Assembly (NCBI RefSeq): GCF_010499245.1
Contig: NZ_JAAGOW010000001.1
Span: 3,472,001 to 3,536,000, forward strand
From: Variovorax sp. WS11
GTDB lineage: Bacteria; Pseudomonadota; Gammaproteobacteria; Burkholderiales; Burkholderiaceae_C
Length of the DNA stretch: 64,000 nucleotides
Direction: 5' to 3'
Shown: one piece after another, positions 25,244 to 32,729 of the stretch
Numbering within the stretch: position 1 is the first letter of the stretch
How the letters are laid out: each line of letters starts with the position of its first letter
The notes under the pieces: generated by a model
Database searches by the model: none
The model's input: the letters and a program-made list of their open reading frames with translations, nothing else
What the model was told of the DNA's origin: nothing
Program-made: the position numbers and the translations under genes

Positions 25244-26099
25244 CATTTCCCTCAAGACACGGCTGGCCTCGCGCGCCATCGTGCTCGCGCCTGGCGTCTA
25301 CGACGCCCTGAGCGCGCTGGTGGCCGAGCAGGCCGGCTTCGAGGCGCTGTACCTCTCGGGCGCCTCGATCGCCTACACGCGGCTGGGCCGCTCCGACGTC
25401 GGGCTCACCACTTTCACCGAGGTGGCCGACACGCTGGCGCGCATCTGCGAGCGCGTCGCGCTGCCGGTGATCGTGGATGCCGACACCGGCTTCGGCAACG
25501 CGCTCAACACCCAGCGCACGGTGCGCGGCTTCGAGCGCGCGGGCGCCGCGATGATCCAGCTGGAGGACCAGGGCTTTCCCAAGCGCTGCGGCCACCTGGA
25601 CGGCAAGAGCGTGGTGTCCGAGCGCGAGATGGCCGGCAAGCTGAAGGCCGCGCTCGATGCGCGCACCTCCGAGCAAACGCTGATCCTCGCGCGCACCGAC
25701 GCCCTCGCGGTCGAGGGCCTGGAGGCCGCGCTCGACCGGGCCGAGGCCTACCTGGCCTGCGGCGTGGATGCGCTCTTCATCGAGGCGCTGCGCTCGCCCG
25801 AGCAGATGGCGGTGGCCTGCAAGCGCTTCGCGGACCGGATCCCGCTGCTGGCCAACATGGTCGAAGGCGGCAAGACGCCGGTGCAGCATGCGGATGCGCT
25901 CCAGGCGCACGGCTTCCGCATCGCGATCTTCCCGGGCGGCACGGCGCGGGCGGTGGTCCACACCCTGCAGGGCTACTACGGGAGCCTGCACCAGCACCGC
26001 ACGACCCAGCCTTGGCGCGACCGGATGCTGGACTTCGATGGCCTCAACGCGGTGATCGGCACGCCGGCGCTGATGGCGCTCGGCAAGCGCTACGAATAG
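25233..26099 (+). CDS. Isocitrate lyase/PEP mutase family carbon-carbon lyase
   Basis: A 288-residue TIM-barrel enzyme with APGVYDALSALVAEQAG, the metal-binding VDADTGFGN, EDQGFPKRCGHLDGK (catalytic loop with Cys) and LARTDALAVEGLEAAL. The KRCGH form is shared by methylisocitrate lyase and 2,3-dimethylmalate lyase. Such enzymes split a substituted malate into an oxoacid and a carboxylate. As the operon's last gene it fits a final cleavage step after dehydrogenation and hydration. A strong ribosome site, AAAGGAAGGA, precedes the ATG. Oxaloacetate decarboxylase activity is an alternative. Confidence 0.9.
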   Translation: MANDISLKTRLASRAIVLAPGVYDALSALVAEQAGFEALYLSGASIAYTRLGRSDVGLTTFTEVADTLARICERVALPVIVDADTGFGNALNTQRTVRGFERAGAAMIQLEDQGFPKRCGHLDGKSVVSEREMAGKLKAALDARTSEQTLILARTDALAVEGLEAALDRAEAYLACGVDALFIEALRSPEQMAVACKRFADRIPLLANMVEGGKTPVQHADALQAHGFRIAIFPGGTARAVVHTLQGYYGSLHQHRTTQPWRDRMLDFDGLNAVIGTPALMALGKRYE

Positions 26100-26161
26100 G
26101 GCAGGGAACTGCCTCCCGCCGGACTTCCGTGCCGGCCGGCGCGTTTCTCCCGACTGAACGC

Positions 26162-26204
26162 CAACTTTTCGTCGATTTCCCTTCGACGATGAAGTGGAAA
26201 GTTG
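26162..26204. repeat. Nested inverted repeat after the catabolic operon
   Basis: CAACTTT (26162-26168) and AAAGTTG (26198-26204) enclose TCGTCGA (26169-26175) and TCGACGA (26183-26189). The left arms are contiguous; the right arms are split by 8 bases. The stretch is AT-richer than its surroundings and lies between the lyase stop and the small transporter gene. It may be a terminator stem or an operator; no T tract follows. Confidence 0.5.
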
Positions 26205-26254
26205 TAATACGAAGGCATGATACTTGTGGTAACCAAAAAGACCTCAAGTTTCAA

Positions 26255-26629
26255 ATGACCTTCCCCACGTTCTCGATCATCTTCGCCGGCGTGCTGCTGA
26301 ATTCGGCAGCGCAGCTGATGCTCAAGGCCGGCGCCAAGTCGCTCGGGACGGTGGCGTTCGGCAGCGGCGCATCGCTGTTCGCGGCCGGGTGGAACGCGGC
26401 AACCCAGCCCTGGATCCTTGTCGGCCTGTGCTGCTATTTCGTCAGCGCGGGCCTCTGGGTCCTGGCGCTGACGCGGGTGGACGTCACGCTCGCCTACCCC
26501 ATGCTGTCCATGGGCTACGTGATCGCCGCGCTGCTGGCCTGGCAGCTCTTCGGCGAGGCCTTGACCGGCCCGCGGGTGCTGGGCATCGCCATCATCCTGG
26601 TCGGTGTCGTCGTGCTGGCGAGGAGTTGA
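26255..26629 (+). CDS. Small EamA/SMR-type membrane protein (flippase-like)
   Basis: A 124-residue protein with four hydrophobic segments: FSIIFAGVLLNSAAQLML, PWILVGLCCYFVSAGLWVLAL, YPMLSMGYVIAALLAW and VLGIAIILVGVVVLA. Length and pattern match small multidrug-resistance proteins and the ArnE/ArnF subunits that flip lipid-linked aminoarabinose. It ends one base before the HAD-UbiA gene and belongs to that cassette, so flipping a polyprenyl-phosphate sugar is the most likely role. Start at ATG 26255; no strong ribosome site. Confidence 0.8.
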   Translation: MTFPTFSIIFAGVLLNSAAQLMLKAGAKSLGTVAFGSGASLFAAGWNAATQPWILVGLCCYFVSAGLWVLALTRVDVTLAYPMLSMGYVIAALLAWQLFGEALTGPRVLGIAIILVGVVVLARS

Positions 26630-26630
26630 C

Positions 26631-28064
26631 ATGGCGCCTCCCCTTCCGCTCTACGTCGACCTTGACGGCACGCTGATCGCGACCGATTCGCTGCACGAGT
26701 CGCTGCTCAAGCTGGTGCGCGTCTCGCCGAGCGCGCTGCTGCAGCTGCCGCTCTGGCTGCTGCGGGGGCGCGCCGCGCTCAAGCGCGAGGTGGCCCAGCG
26801 CACGAGCCTGGACGTGAGCACCTTGCCATACCGGCCCGAGGTGCTCGACTTCGTGCGCCGCGCCCGCGAAGCGGGCCGCCGCACCATCCTGGCCACGGCC
26901 AGCGACGGCAAGGTGGCGCGGCGGGTGGCCGAGCACCTGGGCCTCTTCGATGCCGTGCTGGCCTCCGACGGCGAGCGCAACGTCAAGGGCGCGAACAAGC
27001 TGGCCGCCATCCTGGCCGATACCGGCGGCAAGGCCTTCAGCTACGCCGGCGACCACCCCGCCGACCTGAAGGTCTGGCAAGGCGCGGAGGCGGCCGTCGT
27101 GGTCAGCCGCTCCGGCGCGCTGGCACGCCGCGCGGCCGGCCTGACCGAGGTGGAGGCGGTGATCAAGCCCAAGCGCGTCGGCCTCGGCCGCTATCTCTAC
27201 GGGCTACGCGCGCACCAGTGGCTGAAGAACCTGCTGGTCTTCCTGCCGCTGATGCCGGTGCTGCACGACCTGACGCAGGCACTGGTGGTCGATGCGACGC
27301 TCGCCTTCCTGGCCTTCGGCCTCATGGCCTCGGGCATCTACGTGCTCAACGACCTGCTCGACCTCGAGTCGGACCGCCGCCACCACCGCAAGCGACGACG
27401 ACCCTTCGCCGCCGGCGACATCTCGCCCAGCGCCGGGCTCGCGATGTCGGTCACGCTGGCCATCGCGTCGCTGACCTTGTCGGCCGCGCTGCTGCCCGCA
27501 TCCTTCGTGGGCGTGCTGCTGTTCTATGCGGCGCTGACCACCGCCTACTCGGTGTTCCTCAAGCGGCGCGCGGTGGTGGACGTGTTCGCGCTGGCCGCGC
27601 TCTACACCATCCGCGTGGCGGCCGGCACCCAGGCGACGGGGCAGCCGCTCTCCTTCTGGATCCTCTCCTTCTCCCTCTTCATCTTCCTGAGCCTGGCGCT
27701 GGCCAAGCGCTATGTGGAACTCACTGCCGCCGGTGCCGCCGGCGGCGACGCCGGGCAGCTCAAGCGCGATCGGGGCTACGTCCCCGGCGATGCGACTTTC
27801 GTGCTGTGCACGGGCGTCGCTGCCGGGCAGATGTCGGCGCTGCTGCTGAGCCTCTACCTGCAGGACCGGCAGATGCTCGCGCGCTACGGCGATCCCGAAT
27901 ACCTGTGGGCGCTGATCCCGCTGTTCCTGTTCTGGACCGTGCGCATCTGGCTCAAGGCCGTGCGCGGCGCGCTGCACGACGACCCAGTGGTCTTCGCCGC
28001 GCGCGACTGGGTCAGCCGCCTGGCGGTCGGCCTCGGTGCCCTCGCGCTCTGGATGGCGCACTAG
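26631..28064 (+). CDS. HAD phosphatase - UbiA prenyltransferase fusion (DPPR-synthase type)
   Basis: A 477-residue fusion. Residues 1-180 are a HAD phosphatase with YVDLDGTLIATDS, LATASDGKVARRVAEHLG and SYAGDHPADLKVW. From about 185 on is a polytopic UbiA domain that begins YLYGLRAHQWLKNLLVFLPL, with the prenyl-diphosphate motif NDLLDLESDRRHHRKRRRP. UbiA proteins with this start make polyprenyl-phosphoryl 5-phosphoribose from PRPP, and a phosphatase then removes the 5-phosphate; the fusion joins both steps. AGGAG lies 6 bases before the ATG. A role in lipid-linked ribose/arabinose supply is inferred. Confidence 0.9.
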   Translation: MAPPLPLYVDLDGTLIATDSLHESLLKLVRVSPSALLQLPLWLLRGRAALKREVAQRTSLDVSTLPYRPEVLDFVRRAREAGRRTILATASDGKVARRVAEHLGLFDAVLASDGERNVKGANKLAAILADTGGKAFSYAGDHPADLKVWQGAEAAVVVSRSGALARRAAGLTEVEAVIKPKRVGLGRYLYGLRAHQWLKNLLVFLPLMPVLHDLTQALVVDATLAFLAFGLMASGIYVLNDLLDLESDRRHHRKRRRPFAAGDISPSAGLAMSVTLAIASLTLSAALLPASFVGVLLFYAALTTAYSVFLKRRAVVDVFALAALYTIRVAAGTQATGQPLSFWILSFSLFIFLSLALAKRYVELTAAGAAGGDAGQLKRDRGYVPGDATFVLCTGVAAGQMSALLLSLYLQDRQMLARYGDPEYLWALIPLFLFWTVRIWLKAVRGALHDDPVVFAARDWVSRLAVGLGALALWMAH

Positions 28065-28085
28065 CTTTTTCCCCTCGACACCGCC

Positions 28086-29564
28086 ATGAAGATCCTGATC
28101 CTGGTCGCGGCCGCGACCGTTCTCTGCACGCTGCTCCTGTTCGCGCTGTGGCGCCACCAGCCGAGTATCCCCGGCTTGCCGCGGCGCTCGGCGCAGGCGC
28201 AACGGCTGAGTGCCGCGTGGCGCCTGTGGCTGGTCTTCCTGCTGAGCGGCCTGGTGGCGAGCGCCATCGTCGCGCTCGCCGTCGGCGAGCCGCGCGAGAG
28301 CTCGCTGGGCTACCTGAAATTCGTGCTGTCCTTCCACAACGGCGACGACTCGTGGATGCCGATGCTGCGCGCCTCCGCCTTCCTGCGGGAGCATCCGGAC
28401 CAGCCGCTGTACCCGTCGGTCTTCTTCGTGCAGCACGTGAAGTTCCAGTACCCGCTCACGGCGCTGCTGCCGCTGGACTTGCCGCAGTGGCTCTTCGGCC
28501 TGGCGCCGGACACGGTGGTCGCGATCTTCAAGATCCTGTCCCGGCTCAGCCTCGTCGCCATCGGAGTCGTGTTCTTCAAGCTCTTCATGGGCGCGGTGCA
28601 GGAGTCGTCCGGCCGCGAGGCGCTGCAGTTTCCGCCGGTCTCCGCCGGCGTGATGGCGGGCCTGAGCCTGCTGACGGTCGCACTGTTCTATCCGATCCTG
28701 CGCTCCGAATACCACGGCCAGATCCAGACCGCCATGACGCTGGCCGCCGGCCTCGCGCTGCTGGCCTGGCAGCGCAACCAGCCCCGGCTCTCCGGCCTGG
28801 CGATGGCCCTGTGCTGCATCATCAAGCCGCAGTGGGTCGTCGTCATCCTCTGGGCGCTGCTGCGTCGGCAATGGAAGTTCGCCTGGACCGCGACCTGGGT
28901 CACAGGCGCTTGCGCCCTGCTGGCGATCGCGGTCTACGGGCCTCGCAACTTCTTCGACTACATGCCCGTCGTGTCCTTTCTGAGCAAGCACGGGGAGAGC
29001 TACTTCATCAACCAGTCCCTCAACGGCCTGATGCACCGGCTGCTCGCCAACGGCGTGAACCTGCAGGGGGCCGGGCTCGTCTGGTCAGGCACCGATTTCC
29101 CGCCCTTCCATCCGGTCGTCTACGCGGTAACCACGGTGTCTTCGGCCCTGATCCTCGGCGTGGTGCTGCTCTGGAAGCTGGGCAAGCGCCCGAGCGCGGT
29201 GGATTTGTCGCTGGTCATGCTGAGCCTGACGCTGGCGTCGCCGATCGCGTGGGACCACCACTACGGCATGCTGCTGCCGGTCTTCGCCGTGCTCTTTCCC
29301 GCCGCGCTGCGGCGGCAGGCATGGGGCGCGTGGACCGTGCCCTTCCTGTGGATCGCGTTCGTGCTGTCCAGCGAATCCTTCGTGGGCGCGACCAACCTGC
29401 TCGCCGCGACGCGGTGGAACGTGCTGCAGTCCTACCAGTTCTTCGGGGCGGTGATGGTGCTGGGGCTGCTGTACCGCGTGTCATGGCTGGAGGTGCGTGC
29501 GCCGGCCGGGGTGCAGGCCGATCACCGCGAAGCGCCGGTCAGCGGACTGGGCCGTCTGGCCTGA
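28086..29564 (+). CDS. GT87-family polyprenyl-phosphate-sugar glycosyltransferase
   Basis: The 492-residue GT-C membrane enzyme has about ten hydrophobic segments and DUF2029/GT87 features, with an early extracellular acidic loop (FVLSFHNGDDSWMPMLRAS) and SPIAWDHHYGMLLPVFAVLF. Members use polyprenyl-phosphate mannose or arabinofuranose on the outer face of the inner membrane. It starts 21 bases after the fusion gene and would be the transferase of the cassette. The acceptor (pilin, LPS or another glycan) is unknown. Confidence 0.82.
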   Translation: MKILILVAAATVLCTLLLFALWRHQPSIPGLPRRSAQAQRLSAAWRLWLVFLLSGLVASAIVALAVGEPRESSLGYLKFVLSFHNGDDSWMPMLRASAFLREHPDQPLYPSVFFVQHVKFQYPLTALLPLDLPQWLFGLAPDTVVAIFKILSRLSLVAIGVVFFKLFMGAVQESSGREALQFPPVSAGVMAGLSLLTVALFYPILRSEYHGQIQTAMTLAAGLALLAWQRNQPRLSGLAMALCCIIKPQWVVVILWALLRRQWKFAWTATWVTGACALLAIAVYGPRNFFDYMPVVSFLSKHGESYFINQSLNGLMHRLLANGVNLQGAGLVWSGTDFPPFHPVVYAVTTVSSALILGVVLLWKLGKRPSAVDLSLVMLSLTLASPIAWDHHYGMLLPVFAVLFPAALRRQAWGAWTVPFLWIAFVLSSESFVGATNLLAATRWNVLQSYQFFGAVMVLGLLYRVSWLEVRAPAGVQADHREAPVSGLGRLA

Positions 29565-29588
29565 GCCTGGAACGCGCGCACAGTCCGG

Positions 29589-29609
29589 CGACCGGGGCGC
29601 CTCCGGTCG
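29589..29609 (+). terminator. Possible hairpin terminator after GT87 gene
   Basis: CGACCGG (29589-29595) and CCGGTCG (29603-29609) form a perfect 7-bp stem with loop GGCGCCT, 24 bases after the GT87 stop. No T tract follows, so this would be a weak or factor-dependent terminator. Confidence 0.35.
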
Positions 29610-29700
29610 GCGCGCCCGCGCGCGCGAGGGCTGCCGCGCGCGGCCGATAACCTTCCTCCGCTGTCGGGCTTTCATCGAGCGGAAAGTAAAAGGCCTGCAA

Positions 29701-29724
29701 AATAGAACGACCGTTCGTTTTATT
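29701..29724. promoter_or_regulatory. TetR-type operator upstream of the acyl-CoA gene cluster
   Basis: AATAGAACGA (29701-29710) and TCGTTTTATT (29715-29724) form a 10-bp inverted repeat with one mismatch around CCGT. It lies 15 bases before the tetR ATG, in an AT-rich island. It is the expected autoregulatory site for the TetR protein and may also control the genes that follow. Confidence 0.7.
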
Positions 29725-29739
29725 CCATCGCCCCGCACC

Positions 29740-30426
29740 ATGCCCGCCGCCGCGCCTCGCAAGGCCACCCGTGCGCCCCAGAAAGGCCAGCAGACCAAAG
29801 CCGTCATCGTCGATGCGGCGCTGAACCTGGCCGCCCAGATCGGGCTCGAGGGCCTGTCCATCGGCGCGCTGGCCGAGGTCACGGGCATGAGCAAGTCGGG
29901 CGTGTTCGCCCATTTCGGCTCGCGCGAGGAATTGCAGATCTCGGTGGTGCGCGAGTACCACACGCGCTTCGAGCAGGAGGTGTTCTACCCGGCCCTGCAG
30001 GCGCCGCGCGGCCTGCCGCGACTGCGTGCGCTCTTCGCCAACTGGATGAAGCGCACCTCGGCCGAGATCGACTCGGGCTGCATCTACATCAGCGGCGCGG
30101 TGGAGTTCGACGACCGGCCGGGGCCGGTGCGCGATGCGCTGGCCGAGTCGGTGAACATCTGGCTGGCTGCGATGCTGCGCGCCGTGCTGCAGGCGCAGGA
30201 AGAAGGCCAGTTGCACGCCGAGGCCGATGCCAAGCAGATCTCCTTCGAGATCCACGCGCTGATCCTGGCGCTGCACTACGAGGCGCGCTTCCTGCGCTCG
30301 CCCGATTCGCTGGCCCGCGCCAACGCCGGCTTCGACAACATCCTCGCGCGCTGCGCCACGCCGGAGGCGCTGGCCGCTTCCGGCCCCGCCGCAGCGGCGA
30401 CGCGCCGGCTCAAGCCGGTGCGCTGA
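29740..30426 (+). CDS. TetR-family regulator of acyl-CoA oxidation genes
   Basis: A 228-residue TetR protein. The helix-turn-helix is IVDAALNLAAQIGLEGLSIG followed by LAEVTGMSKSGVFAHFGSRE, and the rest is a TetR_C ligand-binding domain. A basic, proline-rich N-terminal arm (MPAAAPRKATRAPQKGQQTK) precedes it. A frame open from 29497 is not used: the palindromic operator sits at 29701-29724, and the ATG at 29740 follows. It is followed by a FadE-like dehydrogenase on the same strand, and a fatty-acyl-CoA effector is likely. Confidence 0.92.
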   Translation: MPAAAPRKATRAPQKGQQTKAVIVDAALNLAAQIGLEGLSIGALAEVTGMSKSGVFAHFGSREELQISVVREYHTRFEQEVFYPALQAPRGLPRLRALFANWMKRTSAEIDSGCIYISGAVEFDDRPGPVRDALAESVNIWLAAMLRAVLQAQEEGQLHAEADAKQISFEIHALILALHYEARFLRSPDSLARANAGFDNILARCATPEALAASGPAAAATRRLKPVR

Positions 30427-30472
30427 ACACGACTTCTTTTTTTTCTCTTCATTTTTTTCCGGAGACCTTTCC

Positions 30473-32269
30473 ATGCCCGCCTACACCCCGCCCCTTCGCG
30501 ACATGCAGTTCGTGATGCACGAAGTGCTCAAGGTCACCGACGAATTCAAGGCACTGCCCAAGCACGCCGAAGTCGACGCCGACACCATCAACGCGGTGCT
30601 GGAGGAGGGCGGCAAGTTCGCCGCCGAGGTCACCTTCCCGCTCAACATCTCGGGCGACGAGGAGGGCTGCGTGCTTGACAAGAGCACGCACGAGGTGAAG
30701 ACCCCCAAGGGCTTCAAGGAAGCCTATGCCAAGTACGTCGAGGGCGGCTGGGCGGCGCTGTCCTGCGATCCGCAGTACGGCGGCCAGGGCCTGCCCTTCG
30801 TGGTGAACCAGTGCATCTACGAGATGCTCAACTCGGCCAACCAGGCCTGGACGATGTACCCCGGGCTCTCGCACGGCGCCTATGAGGCGCTGGTGGCGCA
30901 CGGTACCGAAGAGCAGAAGAAGACCTACCTGCCCAAGCTCACCAGCGGCGAATGGACCGGCACCATGTGCCTGACCGAGCCGCACTGCGGCACCGACCTG
31001 GGCCTCTTGCGCACCAAGGCCGAGCCGCAGCCCGACGGCAGCTACAAGCTCACCGGCAACAAGATCTTCATCTCGGCCGGCGAGCACGACATGGCCGAGA
31101 ACATCATTCACCTGGTGCTGGCCCGCCTGCCGGACGCGCCCAAGGGCAGCAAGGGCATCAGTCTGTTCGTGGTGCCCAAGTTCAACGTCAAGCCCGACGG
31201 CTCGCTCGGCAGCCGCAACGGCATCTACTGCGGCGGCCTGGAGCACAAGATGGGCATCCACGGCAACGCCACCGCGCAGATCGTGCTCGAAGCCGCCGCC
31301 GGCACGCTGGTGGGCGAGCCCAACAAGGGCCTGGCCGCGATGTTCGTGATGATGAACGCGGCGCGCCTGGGCGTGGGCAACCAGTCGCTGGGCCTGACCG
31401 AGGTGGCCTTCCAGAACGCGCTGGCCTACGCCAAGGACCGCGTGCAGATGCGCTCGCTGTCGGGCGTGAAGGCCAAGGACAAGGACGCCGATCCGATCAT
31501 CGTGCACCCCGACGTGCGCAAGATGCTGATGACGGCCAAGGCCTATGCCGAAGGCGGCCGCGCGCTGCAGATCTTCTGCACGCTGCTTCTGGACAAGGAA
31601 CACCACCATCCCGACGAGAAGGTGCGCAAGGATTCGGGCGAGCTGGTCGCGCTGCTCACTCCGATCGTGAAGGCCTTCATCACCGACAACGGCCACATCT
31701 CGACCAACGCCTGCATGCAGGTCTTCGGCGGCCACGGCTTCATCAAGGAATGGGGCATGGAGCAGTTCGTGCGGGACAACCGCATCAACATGATCTACGA
31801 GGGCACCAACACCATCCAGTCGCTGGACCTGCTGGGCCGCAAGGTACTGGGCAACAACGGCGCCACGCTCAAGAAGTTCGGCAAGCTGGTGGCCAAGCTG
31901 GTGGAGGAAGAGGGCGTGAACGAGAAGATGAGCGAGTTCATCACGCCCATCGCCGTGCTGGGCGAGCAGCTCACCAAGTTCACGACCGAGCTGGGCTTCC
32001 GCGGCTTCCAGAACCCCGACGAAGTCGGCGCCGCGGCGGTGGACTACCTGCGCGTGGCGGGCCACTTCGTGTTCGGCTACCTGTTCGCGCTGCAGGCGCG
32101 CGTGGCGCTCGCCGCGATCGCGGCCGGCAACGCCGACCCCTTCTATCAGGCCAAGCTGCAGACCGCGCGCTTCTACTTCGCCAAGCTCTTTCCAGAGACC
32201 GCGACGCTGATGCGCACCGCGCGCGCCGGCGCCGCGCCGCTCATGAACACCGACGCCGCCCTGGCTTGA
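30473..32269 (+). CDS. Acyl-CoA dehydrogenase, long (about 600-residue) type
   Basis: 598 residues with the three acyl-CoA dehydrogenase domains plus the extra C-terminal domain found in the DmdC-like group. Marks: MCLTEPHCGTDLGLLRTKAE, the FAD segment KIFISAGEHDMAENIIHLVLARL, QVFGGHGFIKEWGMEQFVRDNR and IYEGTNTIQSLDLLGRK, where Glu is the likely catalytic base. Ribosome site CCGGAG lies before the ATG. It should perform the first oxidation step for medium- or long-chain acyl-CoA in the cluster 30473-38973. Confidence 0.94.
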   Translation: MPAYTPPLRDMQFVMHEVLKVTDEFKALPKHAEVDADTINAVLEEGGKFAAEVTFPLNISGDEEGCVLDKSTHEVKTPKGFKEAYAKYVEGGWAALSCDPQYGGQGLPFVVNQCIYEMLNSANQAWTMYPGLSHGAYEALVAHGTEEQKKTYLPKLTSGEWTGTMCLTEPHCGTDLGLLRTKAEPQPDGSYKLTGNKIFISAGEHDMAENIIHLVLARLPDAPKGSKGISLFVVPKFNVKPDGSLGSRNGIYCGGLEHKMGIHGNATAQIVLEAAAGTLVGEPNKGLAAMFVMMNAARLGVGNQSLGLTEVAFQNALAYAKDRVQMRSLSGVKAKDKDADPIIVHPDVRKMLMTAKAYAEGGRALQIFCTLLLDKEHHHPDEKVRKDSGELVALLTPIVKAFITDNGHISTNACMQVFGGHGFIKEWGMEQFVRDNRINMIYEGTNTIQSLDLLGRKVLGNNGATLKKFGKLVAKLVEEEGVNEKMSEFITPIAVLGEQLTKFTTELGFRGFQNPDEVGAAAVDYLRVAGHFVFGYLFALQARVALAAIAAGNADPFYQAKLQTARFYFAKLFPETATLMRTARAGAAPLMNTDAALA

Positions 32270-32274
32270 TCGCC

Positions 32275-32706
32275 ATGAAGCGCCTTCTTGCAACCATCGC
32301 CCTGGCGTGGGCCGGCTCGGCCCTGGCGCAGATGACCCCCGTCGGCGTCTGGCAGAGCATCGACGACAAGACCAGCGAGGCCAAGTCGCAGATCCGCATC
32401 GGCGACTCGGGCGGCGTGCTCAGCGGCCGCATCGAGAAGCTGCTGCGCAAGGACGCGAAACAGGACGCGGTGTGCGACGAATGCACCGACGACCGCAAGG
32501 GCAAGCCGCTGGTCGGCCTGGAGATCATCCGCGGCGCGAAGAAGGCCGACGGCAAAGAGGTCTGGGAAGACGGAAAGATCCTCGACCCCGAGAACGGCAA
32601 GAGCTACACGCTGCGCCTCACGCCCATCGACGGCGGCAAGAAGCTGGAAGTGCGCGGCTCGGTGCTGGGCATCGGTCGCACGCAGACTTGGGTCCGCGTC
32701 CAGTAA
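32275..32706 (+). CDS. DUF2147 periplasmic protein
   Basis: A 143-residue protein with signal peptide MKRLLATIALAWAGSALA, then the DUF2147 features PVGVWQSIDDKTSEAKSQIRI, DDRKGKPLVGLEIIRG and ILDPENGKSYTLRL. Two cysteines lie in DAVCDECTDDRKG. DUF2147 proteins bind small ligands in a beta-barrel; no reaction is established. It lies 5 bases after the dehydrogenase gene and 23 bases before the FadB-like gene. Confidence 0.88.
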   Translation: MKRLLATIALAWAGSALAQMTPVGVWQSIDDKTSEAKSQIRIGDSGGVLSGRIEKLLRKDAKQDAVCDECTDDRKGKPLVGLEIIRGAKKADGKEVWEDGKILDPENGKSYTLRLTPIDGGKKLEVRGSVLGIGRTQTWVRVQ

Positions 32707-32729
32707 GACATCTATTTGTTGGAAATTCA

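Noticed and set aside
26200..26225. Promoter TTGTAA with GATACT before the small transporter gene
   Set aside because: The spacing is only 11 bases, too short for a sigma-70 promoter.
29596..29650. Alternating CGCG stretch as possible Z-DNA or repeat array
   Set aside because: Short and irregular; consistent with local G+C extremes, no unit repeats.
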